From Mameliella sp. MMSF_3455 (GTDB taxonomy: Bacteria; Pseudomonadota; Alphaproteobacteria; Rhodobacterales; Rhodobacteraceae), in the NCBI RefSeq assembly GCF_030733205.1, contig NZ_JASHJL010000016.1, forward strand, positions 1-64,000: DNA of 64,000 bases, given 5' to 3'. Of the stretch, positions 52,426-61,430 are shown in pieces; the first letter of the stretch is position 1, and each line of letters opens with the position of its first letter. The translations under genes were made by a program, and so were the position numbers. A model generated the notes under the pieces. The model worked only from the letters and a program-made list of their open reading frames with translations, searched no databases and was not told the DNA's origin.

Positions 52426-53270
52426 CGGTGGGTGAGGTGCTTGCCAAATACGCGGATGACTACGGGCCGGGCATGGAAGCCCCGGCGACGTTGGCATATT
52501 CCATCGCCGCGCTAGCCCCTTTCTGGGCCGACCTGACTTGTGATGCCGTCAAGGAATCGGAATGCCGTCGGTATCAGGCACACCGCGACTGCGCGCCCGG
52601 CACGGTGCGCCGGGAGTTGGGGGTTCTGCAAGCCGCGTTGAACTATGCGCACCGAGAGGGCGTCCTTGTTTATCCGATCAAGGTGAAGCTGCCAGAGGCC
52701 GGAGCGATCCGGGACCGATGGTTGACCCGCGACGAATTGGCGTTGCTCTTGCGCGCCGCCGCGCCTCATGTGCGCAAATTCATCTTGCTTTCGTACTATA
52801 CCGGCAGGCGCGCCAGTGCGATCCTCGAACTGACCTGGTCGCGCGTCGATCTGGAACGCGGTGTTATCCGCTTCCGTGAAGACGGTCAGCGCGAGACGAA
52901 TAAGCGGCGAGGCCGGATCGTCATGCCGCGCCAGCTACGCTCGCACATTGCCAGGTGGCGTGCCGGGATGGACGCTCTGCCCCGCAATTCCGCTGCGCAT
53001 CAGACCCATGTCGTGATGTTTCGCGGTCAGACGGTGGCGAGCATCAAGAAGGGCATAAGGCGCGCGGCTGAGCGGGCCGGATTGGACGGCGTGACGCCAC
53101 ACGTTCTGAAACACACATCCATCACGCACGCGATCATGAGCGGCCTTGGGATCGAGGATGCGGCGGAATACTTCGACACATCGCCCGCGACCATCCGGGA
53201 ACACTACTGGCATCACAGCCCACATCAACAAGCAGCCGCTGTGCAGGTTATCGAACGGAGGGGAAGATGA
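52230..53270 (+). CDS. int: Tyrosine-type site-specific integrase
   Basis: A 346-residue integrase; the ATG at 52230 follows GGAG. The N-terminal part (MPRPRKPARLYWRKDEQQWVIRDG) resembles the arm-binding region of alphaproteobacterial phage integrases. The catalytic domain has Arg I in LSYYTGRRASAILEL (R193), box II TPHVLKHTSITH (H291, K294, H295) and the nucleophile Y326 in IREHYWHHSP. Box II carries Lys in place of the usual second Arg. It ends 50 bases from the tRNA-Thr att core, the position expected of the enzyme that made the insertion. Confidence 0.92.
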   Translation: MPRPRKPARLYWRKDEQQWVIRDGTAQIRTGFGAQQSREAENALSDYLAQKAVPERSGPAHPGELTVGEVLAKYADDYGPGMEAPATLAYSIAALAPFWADLTCDAVKESECRRYQAHRDCAPGTVRRELGVLQAALNYAHREGVLVYPIKVKLPEAGAIRDRWLTRDELALLLRAAAPHVRKFILLSYYTGRRASAILELTWSRVDLERGVIRFREDGQRETNKRRGRIVMPRQLRSHIARWRAGMDALPRNSAAHQTHVVMFRGQTVASIKKGIRRAAERAGLDGVTPHVLKHTSITHAIMSGLGIEDAAEYFDTSPATIREHYWHHSPHQQAAAVQVIERRGR

Positions 53271-53292
53271 TTTCTGTGCGGGTAACTGTGCG
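53271..53292 (+). repeat. Right arm-type repeat, TTTCTGTGCGG
   Basis: TTTCTGTGCGGGTAACTGTG followed by CG lies just after the integrase stop and 28 bases before the att core. It matches the motif at 43291-43313 at the left end (TTTCTGTGCGGTATCTGTGC), same orientation. Confidence 0.55.
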
Positions 53293-53320
53293 CCACTTCA
53301 TGGGCTTAGACCCTAAGTGG

Positions 53321-53395
<75 letters not shown>

Positions 53396-53525
53396 AGCGT
53401 GTGGCGGGCCTCTTAGACCGGAAATTCTGACCGCGCAAGAGGTCGAATTGAAAAAACCGACAAAGCTTTGCCGACTGCCCTGCCTCAGGCTGGACCAGCA
53501 ATCATGGCTGAGGTACACCCGCGCC

Positions 53526-53696
53526 ATGAAGCAGGATGATAAACGGCGGGGCCAAAGTGGCAATGACGGCAGGGATGCGCGGCTCAAAGCGGCGCTGAAA
53601 GCCAATCTTGCGCGCCGCAAGGCCCAGGCCCGGGCGCGGCAGGACGCCGCAGAGCCCGCTGCACCAAAGAATGGCGACACGCCGGACGAGGAATAG
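53526..53696 (+). CDS. Small basic conserved protein upstream of murA
   Basis: A 56-residue, highly charged protein: [44 protein letters not shown] and an acidic end (NGDTPDEE). The [20 protein letters not shown] helix recurs in small proteins that precede murA in Rhodobacterales, as I recall. Function is unknown. It ends seven bases before the murA start, so co-transcription is likely. Confidence 0.68.
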   Translation: MKQDDKRRGQSGNDGRDARLKAALKANLARRKAQARARQDAAEPAAPKNGDTPDEE

Positions 53697-53703
53697 GACA
53701 GGC

Positions 53704-54975
53704 ATGGATTCGATTGTTGTGACGGGGAACGGCCCGCTGGCCGGGGAGATTCCCATCGCGGGCGCCAAGAACGCCTGCCTGACGCTGATGCCGGCGACAC
53801 TGCTCAGCGACGAGCCGCTGACGCTGACGAACGCGCCGCGCCTGTCGGACATCCGCACGATGACGCTGCTGCTGCGGTCGCTGGGCGCCGAGGTGTCGAC
53901 CCTGGCCGATGGCCGGGTGCTGGCCATGTCCTCGCACGGCGAGATCACCCAGCGGGCGGAATACGACATCGTGCGCAAGATGCGGGCCTCGATCCTGGTG
54001 CTGGGCCCGCTGCTGGCGCGCGAGGGCTATGCCGAGGTGTCCCTGCCCGGAGGCTGTGCCATCGGCGCGCGGCCCGTGGACCTGCACCTCAAGGCGCTGG
54101 AAGCGATGGGCGCCGAGATGGACCTGCGCGACGGCTATGTGCACGCCAAGGCGCCGGCGGGCGGGCTGCGGGGCGGCATCGTCACCTTTCCCTTCGTCTC
54201 GGTCGGTGCGACGGAAAACGCCCTGATGGCGGCGACGCTGGCGAAAGGGACGACCGTTCTCAGGAATGCCGCGCGCGAGCCGGAAATCGTCGATCTGGCG
54301 CGGTGCCTGCGGGCGATGGGCGCGCAGATCGAAGGCGAGGGATCCCCCGAGATCACCATCCAGGGCGTCGACCGGCTGGGCGGGGCGACCCATGCTGTGG
54401 TGACCGACCGGATCGAACTGGGCACCTACATGCTGGCGCCGGCGATCTGCGGCGGTGAAGTGACCTGCCTCGGCGGCAAGATCGAATTGGTCGAAGCCTT
54501 CTGCGAAAAGCTCGACGCGGCGGGGATTTCGGTAGAGGAAACCGAGGCCGGCCTGAAGGTCGCGCGCCGCAATGCCCGCGTGTCGGCGGTGGACGTGACC
54601 ACCGAGCCTTTCCCGGGTTTCCCGACCGACCTGCAGGCACAGATGATGGCGCTGCTGTGTACGGCCGAGGGCGTGTCGGTGCTGGAGGAGAAGATCTTCG
54701 AGAACCGGTTCATGCACGCGCCGGAGCTGATGCGCATGGGCGCGCAGATCGATGTGCATGGCGGCACGGCGACGGTGACCGGGGTCGAGCGGCTGCGCGG
54801 CGCCCCGGTGATGGCGACGGACCTGCGGGCCAGCGTTTCGCTGATCCTGGCCGGGCTGGCGGCCGAGGGCGAGACGATGGTCAACCGCGTCTACCACCTG
54901 GACCGCGGCTATGAGAACGTCGAGGACAAGTTGTCGGCGGTGGGCGCCCGGATCGAGAGGGTCGCCGAGGCATGA
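53704..54975 (+). CDS. murA: UDP-N-acetylglucosamine 1-carboxyvinyltransferase
   Basis: First committed step of peptidoglycan synthesis, transferring enolpyruvate from PEP to UDP-GlcNAc; the target of fosfomycin. The 423-residue protein starts [26 protein letters not shown]. The fosfomycin-reactive catalytic Cys is C118 in [30 protein letters not shown] and [13 protein letters not shown] are also diagnostic. AGGA precedes the start. The stop overlaps the next gene by four bases. Confidence 0.97.
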   Translation: MDSIVVTGNGPLAGEIPIAGAKNACLTLMPATLLSDEPLTLTNAPRLSDIRTMTLLLRSLGAEVSTLADGRVLAMSSHGEITQRAEYDIVRKMRASILVLGPLLAREGYAEVSLPGGCAIGARPVDLHLKALEAMGAEMDLRDGYVHAKAPAGGLRGGIVTFPFVSVGATENALMAATLAKGTTVLRNAAREPEIVDLARCLRAMGAQIEGEGSPEITIQGVDRLGGATHAVVTDRIELGTYMLAPAICGGEVTCLGGKIELVEAFCEKLDAAGISVEETEAGLKVARRNARVSAVDVTTEPFPGFPTDLQAQMMALLCTAEGVSVLEEKIFENRFMHAPELMRMGAQIDVHGGTATVTGVERLRGAPVMATDLRASVSLILAGLAAEGETMVNRVYHLDRGYENVEDKLSAVGARIERVAEA

Positions 54976-55451
54976 CCGAGGACGCGCGTTTCGAAGACGG
55001 TGGCGAGCGACCGCTGAACCTTGGCGCGCTGGATGCCGAGGACCTTGCGGTGATTTCGAGCCTGGTTCAGGATGCGGTCCTGCCGGTCACCGAGATCCGC
55101 TGGCAGGCCTCGAAGCGCAGGCTGGGCCTTCTTGTCAATCGTATCCGCTGGGAAGATGTGGAGGCGGCCCGCGCAAGGGGGCGGCCTGTTGAACGCGTGC
55201 AGGCGCTGCTGGTGATCGACAATGTGCTGGGCGTGGCGAGCCAGGGCGTGGACCGGTCGGACCGCGACATGATCCTGCAGCTTATGTCGGTGACATTCGA
55301 GCCGGGTGAGGATGCGGATGGCTTTGTCGTTCTGACGCTGGCCGGGGACGGGGCCCTGCGGGCGAAGGTCGAGGCGCTGGAAGTAGCGTTGCGGGACGTG
55401 ACGCGGCCTTACCTTGCGCCTTCGGGGAAGCTGCCGGACCACGGAGCGTGA
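54972..55451 (+). CDS. DUF2948 family protein
   Basis: A 159-residue protein of the alphaproteobacterial DUF2948 family, with [49 protein letters not shown] near the start and [25 protein letters not shown] and [45 protein letters not shown]-like strands after it. Function is unknown. It overlaps murA by four bases. The murA-DUF2948-hisD order is conserved in Rhodobacterales. Confidence 0.88.
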   Translation: MTEDARFEDGGERPLNLGALDAEDLAVISSLVQDAVLPVTEIRWQASKRRLGLLVNRIRWEDVEAARARGRPVERVQALLVIDNVLGVASQGVDRSDRDMILQLMSVTFEPGEDADGFVVLTLAGDGALRAKVEALEVALRDVTRPYLAPSGKLPDHGA

Positions 55452-55726
55452 GCCTGTAGGTCCTGTCGTCGGGACGGGACTGTTTGCGGCTGCGCCGCAA
55501 AGACGCCCGCCCGCCGACCCTTTGGGACGGCGCGGCTTGGCACCGTATTCCGGTCCGAGACGCCCCCGAGAGCAGGCTGAGCGCCGGCCCGCTGAAGGCG
55601 GCAAACCTTCAAGGGAAGAGCATGAAGTGCGACGGGGCGGCCCCCAGCCAGGAGCGTGCGCCAGTCGCGGCGCTTGAGGCCGGCGGATGGGCGGGCTAAG
55701 AGGCGCTGGATGCAGCGGAGGTGCCC
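55452..55726. other. Gap between the DUF2948 gene and hisD with a GC hairpin
   Basis: 275 bases with no supported gene. A perfect 8-bp hairpin, TTTGCGGC / GCCGCAAA with a TGC loop (55483-55501), lies near the left end. It resembles the hairpin part of the dispersed repeats but lacks their TATTTTC tail. Open frames here have no good start and look random. Confidence 0.45.
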
Positions 55727-57028
55727 ATGCCCGTCTTTCTCGATAGCCGCCAAGACGATTTCGAAACCGCCTTTCGGACCCTTCTGGGGGCCAAGCGCGA
55801 AGACAGCCCGGACGTGGAGTCGGTGGTGTCGGAGATCATCGCGGACGTGCGTGCGCGCGGCGACGCGGCGGTGCTTGAGCTGACCGCGAAATTCGACCGG
55901 CTGGAACTGGACGCGTCCCGGTTGCGGATTTCCGAGGCGGAGATCGAGGCGGAGTGCGCGCGCGTGCCTGATGCCGAACGTCAGGCGCTGGAAACCGCGG
56001 CCGAGCGCATCCGCGCCTATCACGTCCGCCAGATGCCGCAGGATCAGAGCTGGACCGATCCCGAGGGCGCCACTCTGGGCTGGCGCTGGGGCGCGGTGTC
56101 GGCGGCGGGGCTTTATGTTCCGGGCGGCCTGGCCTCTTATCCGTCGTCGGTTCTGATGAACGCCATTCCCGCCAAGGTGGCGGGCGTGGAGCGGTTGGCG
56201 ATCTGCGTGCCTACGCCGGACGGGGTCGTGAACCCGGCGGTCCTGCTGGCGGCGCGGATTGCCGGGGTGGACGAGATCTATCGCATAGGCGGGGCTCAGG
56301 CGATTGCCGCCTTGGCCTATGGCACCGAGAGCATCGCGCCGGTGGACAAGATCACCGGACCGGGCAATGCCTTTGTCGCCGCGGCCAAGCGCCGGGTCTT
56401 CGGCAAGGTCGGCATCGACATGATCGCCGGCCCCTCCGAGATCCTGGTCATCGCCGATGGTGACAATGACCCGGACTGGATCGCGCTGGACCTGATGAGC
56501 CAGGCGGAACACGATGAAAGCGCGCAGGCACTGCTGATCTGCACCGACGAGGCCTTTGGCCGCCGGGTGGCCGAGGCCGTCGAGGCGCGGTTGCAGACGC
56601 TGGAACGGCGAGAGATCGCGGGCGCCTCCTGGCGTGATTTCGGGGCGGTGATCACGGTGCCCGACCTGGACGAGGCGGCGGCGCTGTCGAATCGAATCGC
56701 GCCCGAGCACCTGGAGCTTTGCGTGGCGGACCCCGAGGCGTTGGCCGGGAAATGCCAGCACGCCGGGGCGATCTTCCTGGGCCAGTGGACGCCCGAGGCC
56801 ATCGGCGACTATGTCGGCGGACCGAACCACGTCCTGCCCACGGCGCGTTCCGCGCGGTTTTCCTCGGGCCTTTCGGTGATGGATTTCCTCAAGCGGACGA
56901 CCCTGGCGCGGATGACGCCGGACAGCCTGCGCGCCATCGGCCCGGCGGCCGAGGTGCTGGCGCGATCCGAAAGCCTGGAGGCGCACGGGTTGAGCGTGAC
57001 CGCGCGGCTTGAAAAGCTCAATCGCTGA
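55727..57028 (+). CDS. hisD: Histidinol dehydrogenase
   Basis: Oxidises L-histidinol to L-histidine with two NAD. The ATG at 55727 is preferred over an in-frame GTG two codons upstream because GGAGG is correctly spaced. The 433-residue protein shows GWRWGAVSAAGLYVPGGLASYPSSVLMNAIPAKVAGV, IAALAYGTESIAPVDKITGPGNAFVAAAKR, DMIAGPSEILVIAD, the catalytic Glu-His region NRIAPEHLELCV and GPNHVLPTARSARFSSGLSV. It has zinc-ligand residues as in the family. Confidence 0.97.
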   Translation: MPVFLDSRQDDFETAFRTLLGAKREDSPDVESVVSEIIADVRARGDAAVLELTAKFDRLELDASRLRISEAEIEAECARVPDAERQALETAAERIRAYHVRQMPQDQSWTDPEGATLGWRWGAVSAAGLYVPGGLASYPSSVLMNAIPAKVAGVERLAICVPTPDGVVNPAVLLAARIAGVDEIYRIGGAQAIAALAYGTESIAPVDKITGPGNAFVAAAKRRVFGKVGIDMIAGPSEILVIADGDNDPDWIALDLMSQAEHDESAQALLICTDEAFGRRVAEAVEARLQTLERREIAGASWRDFGAVITVPDLDEAAALSNRIAPEHLELCVADPEALAGKCQHAGAIFLGQWTPEAIGDYVGGPNHVLPTARSARFSSGLSVMDFLKRTTLARMTPDSLRAIGPAAEVLARSESLEAHGLSVTARLEKLNR

Positions 57029-57040
57029 AGGGGGAAGGGC

Positions 57041-57394
57041 ATGAGGGTCGTCATTTTTCATAACCCGAACTGTTCCAAGTCGCGTGCGGCGCTGGCGCTG
57101 ATCCGGGAAGCGGGCCAAGAGCCCGTCGTGGTGCCCTACATGAAGACGGGCTGGACCGTGCCGCAGTTGCAGGCGCTGTTTGCCGTGGCGGGGCTGACGG
57201 CGCGGGAGGTGCTGCGCACGGCCCGCACTCAGGCGAAGGAGATGGGGCTGCTGGAGGATGGCGTTGACGAAATCGCGATCCTGGAGGCGATGGTGGCGCA
57301 TCCCGAACTGGTCGAGCGGCCCATCGTCTGTTCGCCGAAAGGCGTGCGGCTATGCCGTCCGCCCGAATTGGTGGCGGAACTGCTGGACGGCTGA
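57041..57394 (+). CDS. ArsC/Spx-fold thioredoxin-like protein
   Basis: A 117-residue protein of the glutaredoxin-coupled ArsC family. The active Cys is C11 in IFHNPNCSKSRAALALI, and RPIVCSPKGVRLCRPPELVAELL near the end holds the cis-Pro and Arg typical of the family. Arsenate reduction is possible. Many ArsC-fold proteins without arsenic genes nearby have other redox roles, and no ars genes are present. The start lies 12 bases after hisD. Confidence 0.85.
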   Translation: MRVVIFHNPNCSKSRAALALIREAGQEPVVVPYMKTGWTVPQLQALFAVAGLTAREVLRTARTQAKEMGLLEDGVDEIAILEAMVAHPELVERPIVCSPKGVRLCRPPELVAELLDG

Positions 57395-57490
57395 GGCGGG
57401 TCGGGTCCGAAGGCGGGATTTGACCCTTTGGTGCCATTGCCCCCGGGGACGGGCCGCGCTAAGCCAATGCGAGTTTTCAGGATGCTGCCC

Positions 57491-57970
57491 ATGACCCGCA
57501 TCGCGCATATCGAACTGGATGATGCCAACCTGCCTCCGCCGACGCCGGAGATCGAGCAGGAGCGGCGCGTGGCCATGTTCGACCTAATGGAAGAGAATTC
57601 CTTTGTCTTGCCCGCGCGCGAGGATCGCGCCGTGCCGCCCGGACCCTACAACGTGGGGCTGTCGATCAGGGACAAGCGGCTGGTCTTTGACGTTGGCACG
57701 GCAGATCATCAAAAGGCGGCAGAATTCCATCTTTCGCTGTCGCCCTTCCGGCAGGTGGTCAAGGACTACTTCCAGATCTGCAAGAGCTACTTCGACGCGG
57801 TGCGGACCCTGCCGCCCAGCCAGATCGAGACCATCGACATGGCGCGCCGTGGCATTCACAACGAGGGCGCGCGCATCCTGCAGGAGCGGCTGGAGGGCAA
57901 GGTGGAGGTCGACGACGCCACGGCGCGGCGGCTGTTCACCCTGGTCTGCGTCTTGCATTTCGGGGGCTGA
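57491..57970 (+). CDS. UPF0262 family protein
   Basis: A 159-residue protein of the conserved alphaproteobacterial UPF0262 family. The ATG at 57491 gives MTRIAHIELDDANLPPPTPEIEQERRVAMFDLMEENSFVLP. Characteristic stretches are GPYNVGLSIRDKRLVFDV, LSLSPFRQVVKDYFQICKSYFDAVRTLPPSQIETIDMARRGIHNEGARIL and ARRLFTLVCVLHF. Function is unknown. The phosphatase gene follows after one base, a pairing conserved in this group. Confidence 0.93.
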   Translation: MTRIAHIELDDANLPPPTPEIEQERRVAMFDLMEENSFVLPAREDRAVPPGPYNVGLSIRDKRLVFDVGTADHQKAAEFHLSLSPFRQVVKDYFQICKSYFDAVRTLPPSQIETIDMARRGIHNEGARILQERLEGKVEVDDATARRLFTLVCVLHFGG

Positions 57971-57971
57971 G

Positions 57972-58418
57972 GTGCCGGAGTTGCCGCAGTCGATCCTCTT
58001 TGCCTGCGACCACAATGCCGTCCGGTCCCCGATGGCCGAGGGCATCATGAAGAAGCTGTACGGGACAGAAACCTACGTGCAGTCGGTCGGTGTCGTGAAC
58101 GATCTCGAGATCGACGGTTTCGCGATCTCGGTCTGCAGCGAGATCGGGGTAGAGCTGGAACGGCACCGGTCGCGCAGTTTCGAGGAAATGGAACAGATGG
58201 GCGAGATGCTGTCGGGGTTCGACCTGATCGTCACATTGTCTCCGGCCTCGCAGCGGCGGGCGCTGGACCTGACGCGCTATTATCACCTGACGGTGGAATA
58301 CTGGCCGATCATGGATCCGACCGGCATCGGCGAGACGCGAGAGCAGAAGCTGAACGCCTATCGCCAGACGCGGGACCAGCTGGTCAAGAGGCTGGGCGAT
58401 CAATGGAGCGCGGAGTAA
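57972..58418 (+). CDS. Low-molecular-weight protein-tyrosine-phosphatase family protein
   Basis: A 148-residue LMW-PTP family protein. The GTG at 57972 follows GGGGG and the upstream stop. The P-loop C12-x5-R18-S is in ILFACDHNAVRSPMAEG. The general acid Asp appears in VEYWPIMDPTGIG, the family's DP motif. The usual second Cys next to the P-loop is absent. Substrates are unknown. It is paired with the UPF0262 gene. Confidence 0.9.
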   Translation: MPELPQSILFACDHNAVRSPMAEGIMKKLYGTETYVQSVGVVNDLEIDGFAISVCSEIGVELERHRSRSFEEMEQMGEMLSGFDLIVTLSPASQRRALDLTRYYHLTVEYWPIMDPTGIGETREQKLNAYRQTRDQLVKRLGDQWSAE

Positions 58419-58459
58419 GCGGCTGCGCCGCTTTTTCGAGTATTTTCAGAGAGAAGAAA
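58419..58459 (+). repeat. Dispersed intergenic repeat, copy C, acting as terminator
   Basis: A 5-bp hairpin GCGGC-TGC-GCCGC followed by TTTTT (58419-58436) directly after the phosphatase stop works as an intrinsic terminator. It continues as CGAGTATTTTCAGAGAGAAG and AAA, matching the TATTTTC-GAAG tail of the other repeat copies. Confidence 0.6.
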
Positions 58460-58473
58460 CGGGGAGTTGCGCA

Positions 58474-58875
58474 ATGGGAGAGGCGCGGGACGTGGTGGCG
58501 AAGTATTTCGCGGCCTTCAATGCGGGTGATACGGCGGGAATGCTGGAGTGCCTGTCGGATGATGTGGCGCATCACGTCAACGAGGGGCAGGTGCGGCGCG
58601 GCAAGGAACTGTTCGAGGCGTTTTGTGCCCACATGAGCCGCTGTTACCGCGAGAACCTGACCGACATGGTGATCTTCGAGAGCGAGGACGGCAGCCGGGC
58701 GGCGGCGGAATTCATCGTCAACGGCACCTACCTGCAAACCGACGAAGGCCTGCCGGAGGCGCGTGGGCAGAACTATCGCTTGCCGGCGGGGTCATTCTTT
58801 TCGCTGGACGGCGGCAGGATCAGCCGGGTCGTGACCTACTACAATCTCGCCGACTGGACCGCGCAGGTCTCGTGA
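58474..58875 (+). CDS. NTF2-like / ketosteroid-isomerase-like protein
   Basis: A 133-residue SnoaL-type cone-fold protein: VVAKYFAAFNAGDTAGMLECLSDDVAHHVNEGQVRRGKELFEAF at the start and AAAEFIVNGTYLQTDEGLPEARGQNYRLPAGSFFSLDGGRISRVVTYYNLADW at the end. It likely binds or isomerises a small molecule. Its stop overlaps the start of the GNAT gene (TGATG); the nitrilase-type gene follows. The three probably form one small pathway of unknown substrate. Confidence 0.85.
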   Translation: MGEARDVVAKYFAAFNAGDTAGMLECLSDDVAHHVNEGQVRRGKELFEAFCAHMSRCYRENLTDMVIFESEDGSRAAAEFIVNGTYLQTDEGLPEARGQNYRLPAGSFFSLDGGRISRVVTYYNLADWTAQVS

Positions 58876-59456
58876 TGCGGGTCGAGGTGCTGACGGGCGC
58901 CGCGCTGGAGGCGGCGCTGGATGACGTGGCGCGGCTGCGGATCTCGGTTTTCCGCGCCTTTCCCTATCTTTACGACGGGGACTTCGAGTACGAACGCGGC
59001 TATCTGCAGACCTACCGCGACAGCGAAAACGCGGTGCTGGTGGGGGCCTTTGACGGCGACAGGCTTGTGGGGGCGTCCACGGGCACGCCGCTGGAGGACC
59101 ACGCCGAGGATTTCGCCGGGGCCTTCGACGGCAAGGGATTTGACCTGTCCCAGGTCTTTTACTGTGCCGAGTCCGTGCTGTTGCCCGAGTACCGCGGGCA
59201 CGGCATCGGGCATCGCTTCTTTGACCTGCGCGAATCTCATGCGCGGGCGCTGGGTCGGCGGTATTGCGTCTTTTGTGGGGTGGTGCGGCCAGAGGACCAT
59301 CCGCTTCGGCCTGCCGACTACGCGCCGCTTGATCCGTTCTGGCGCAAGCGGGGGTATGAGCCGCTGGAGGGCGCGGTGGCGCGATTCCGCTGGAAGGACA
59401 TCGACCAGGACGCGGAGACGGAAAAGCCGCTCCAATTCTGGATGCGTGAATTGTGA
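58875..59456 (+). CDS. GNAT family acetyltransferase
   Basis: A 193-residue GNAT enzyme. The ATG at 58875 shares one base with the upstream stop. It begins MRVEVLTGAALEAALDDVARLRISVFRAFPYLYDGDFEYERGYLQTY, has the acetyl-CoA loop VLLPEYRGHGIGHRFFDLRE, and ends WRKRGYEPLEGAVARFRWKDID. The acceptor is unknown. The neighbours, an NTF2-like protein and a carbon-nitrogen hydrolase, suggest modification of a small amine or amide. Confidence 0.87.
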   Translation: MRVEVLTGAALEAALDDVARLRISVFRAFPYLYDGDFEYERGYLQTYRDSENAVLVGAFDGDRLVGASTGTPLEDHAEDFAGAFDGKGFDLSQVFYCAESVLLPEYRGHGIGHRFFDLRESHARALGRRYCVFCGVVRPEDHPLRPADYAPLDPFWRKRGYEPLEGAVARFRWKDIDQDAETEKPLQFWMREL

Positions 59457-59465
59457 GGCTCTGAG

Positions 59466-60350
59466 ATGAAGGTTGCTGCAGCGGCGTACCCGGCGGAATT
59501 TCTTGACAGTTGGGAGGCTTACGAGGCCAAGCTGACACGATGGGTGAGCGAGGCCGCCGGCGAGGGGGCCGACTTGCTGGTCTTTCCCGAATACGGCGCG
59601 ATGGAATTGGCGACGCTGGCGGGGCGCGAAGTGGCGCTGGACCTCGAGGCCAGTTTGCACGCGGTCTCCGAGCGCGTTCCGGCGGCGGATGAGCTGCATG
59701 CGTCGCTGGCGCGGCGCTTCGGCGTGCACATCCTGGCCGCCTCGGCGCCTGTCTTCGACCCGGAGATCGGGCCGCGACCGGTGAACCGGGCGCGCTTCTT
59801 CGCCCCTTCCGGAGAGATGGGGGGGCAGGACAAGCAGATCATGACCCGGTTCGAGCGCGAGGACTGGAACGTCGTGGCGGGCGGACCGCTGCGGCTGTTC
59901 GACACGGCGCTGGGCAGGATCGGTATCCTGATCTGCTACGACAGCGAGTATCCGTTGCTGGGCCGGGCGCTGCGGGAGGCAGAGATCCTGCTGGTGCCTT
60001 CGGTGACCGAGGCCCTGTCGGGGAACAGCCGGGTGCGCATCGGCGCGATGGCCCGGGCGTTGGAGGCGCAATGCGTGGCGGTCATGTCCTCGGTCGTGGG
60101 CGAGGCGGACTGGAGCGAGTCGATCGACGTCAGCGTCGGGCGCGGCGCGGTCTTCGGCCCGCCGGATATCGGCTTTCCCGAGACCGGCATCCTGGCCGAT
60201 GGCGTTCTGAACCAGCCCGGCTGGACCTATGCCGAGATCGACCCGGGCGCGGTGGCGCGCGTGCGGCGCGAGGGCGTGGTTCTGAACCGACAGCACTGGG
60301 ACGATCAGGCGGGCCGGGACGGCGCACCGGAAGTCATTGCATTGCGCTGA
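59466..60350 (+). CDS. Carbon-nitrogen hydrolase (nitrilase superfamily)
   Basis: A 294-residue amidase/nitrilase-fold enzyme that hydrolyses a C-N bond. The catalytic triad is visible: E42 in LLVFPEYGAMEL, K123 in GGQDKQIMTRFE and C157 in IGILICYDSEYPLLGR. The block RIGAMARALEAQCVAVMSSVVGEADWS is typical of the amidase branch. Substrate is unknown. It is nine bases after the GNAT gene. Confidence 0.92.
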   Translation: MKVAAAAYPAEFLDSWEAYEAKLTRWVSEAAGEGADLLVFPEYGAMELATLAGREVALDLEASLHAVSERVPAADELHASLARRFGVHILAASAPVFDPEIGPRPVNRARFFAPSGEMGGQDKQIMTRFEREDWNVVAGGPLRLFDTALGRIGILICYDSEYPLLGRALREAEILLVPSVTEALSGNSRVRIGAMARALEAQCVAVMSSVVGEADWSESIDVSVGRGAVFGPPDIGFPETGILADGVLNQPGWTYAEIDPGAVARVRREGVVLNRQHWDDQAGRDGAPEVIALR

Positions 60351-60432
60351 GATGTGACTTGAATTCCCCGCGCTGCAGGCGCATATTATGGCGCGCCGCG
60401 CCGAGAGCGCGGTTTTCGATTCAGGAGAGAAC

Positions 60433-60651
60433 ATGGCCAAGGAAGATACGCTCGAATTTCCCGGTGTCGTGAAGGAACTCCTGCCGAACGCGACGTTCCG
60501 GGTCGAGCTTGACAACGGCCATGAGATCATCGCGCACACGGCAGGCAAGATGCGCAAGAACCGCATCCGTGTCCTCGCGGGCGACCGGGTTCAGGTGGAA
60601 ATGACCCCTTACGACCTGACCAAGGGTCGGATCAACTATCGCTTCAAGTAA
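60433..60651 (+). CDS. infA: Translation initiation factor IF-1
   Basis: A 72-residue S1-fold protein that occupies the ribosomal A site during initiation. The whole sequence is canonical: [64 protein letters not shown]. The start follows AGGAGA. An intrinsic terminator stands about 80 bases downstream. Confidence 0.98.
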   Translation: MAKEDTLEFPGVVKELLPNATFRVELDNGHEIIAHTAGKMRKNRIRVLAGDRVQVEMTPYDLTKGRINYRFK

Positions 60652-60731
60652 GGCGCCGGACCAGCTTTGTGCCGCCCGTCCGGTTGCGGTGTGCGCGGAG
60701 TGATGCGGGGAACGCGCTTGCTTGCGCGTTG

Positions 60732-60755
60732 AAAGCGGCTTTCAGGCCGCTTTTT
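60732..60755 (+). terminator. Intrinsic terminator after infA
   Basis: An 8-bp stem AAAGCGGC / GCCGCTTT with a TTTCAG loop runs into T5 at 60751-60755. Confidence 0.8.
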
Positions 60756-60839
60756 CGCGTGGCGGTGCCTGTCCCGCCCTTGCATCCGCACGGTGCCTCT
60801 GGTGAAGCCTGACCTGTCCCCGTTGCAAGGAAGCCGTCC

Positions 60840-61430
60840 ATGTCCCCAAAGCCCCGCCTGATCCTGGGCTCCGGCAGTCCCCGCCGGCGCGAGCTGCTGG
60901 CACAGCTTGGTGTCACGGCCGATGATATCCGTCCGCCGGACATTGACGAGGATCCAAGGAAGGGAGAGCAGCCGCGCCCCTATTGCGTGCGGCTGGCACG
61001 GGAAAAGGCCATGGCGATTCCCTCGGACCCGGACGAGATCGTTCTGTCGGCGGATACCACGGTGGCGATGGGCCGCCGCATCCTGGGCAATCCCGCGGAT
61101 GAAAAAGAGGCGGCCGCGTTCCTGACCATGCTGTCGGGGCGGCGCCACCGGGTCATCACCGCCGTCGCGGTCCGCCGGGGTGACAAGGTCTGGGAGCGGG
61201 ACGTGGTCACGCAGGTCAAGATGAAGATGCTGTCCAACGAAGAACTGAACGGCTACCTGAACAGCGGTGACTGGCGCGGCAAGGCGGGCGGCTATGGTAT
61301 CCAGGGGCCGGCGGGGGCGCTGATCCCCTGGATCAGCGGGTCATTCACCGCCGTGGTGGGCCTGCCGCTGGCCGAGACGGCAAATCTGCTTCAAGCAGCG
61401 GGCTATCCGCTTTACAGGGATGCGTCATGA
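60840..61430 (+). CDS. Maf-like nucleotide pyrophosphatase
   Basis: A 196-residue Maf protein that hydrolyses non-canonical or pyrimidine nucleoside triphosphates. The signature is [18 protein letters not shown], then [48 protein letters not shown] and [27 protein letters not shown]. It overlaps the ribonuclease gene by four bases. The infA-maf-RNase-yacG order is conserved in Rhodobacterales. Confidence 0.95.
   Translation: MSPKPRLILGSGSPRRRELLAQLGVTADDIRPPDIDEDPRKGEQPRPYCVRLAREKAMAIPSDPDEIVLSADTTVAMGRRILGNPADEKEAAAFLTMLSGRRHRVITAVAVRRGDKVWERDVVTQVKMKMLSNEELNGYLNSGDWRGKAGGYGIQGPAGALIPWISGSFTAVVGLPLAETANLLQAAGYPLYRDAS

Noticed and set aside
55414-55699. Small proteins in the gap before hisD
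   Set aside because: Overlapping frames in several phases with Arg/Pro-rich composition, no start signal and no recognised product.
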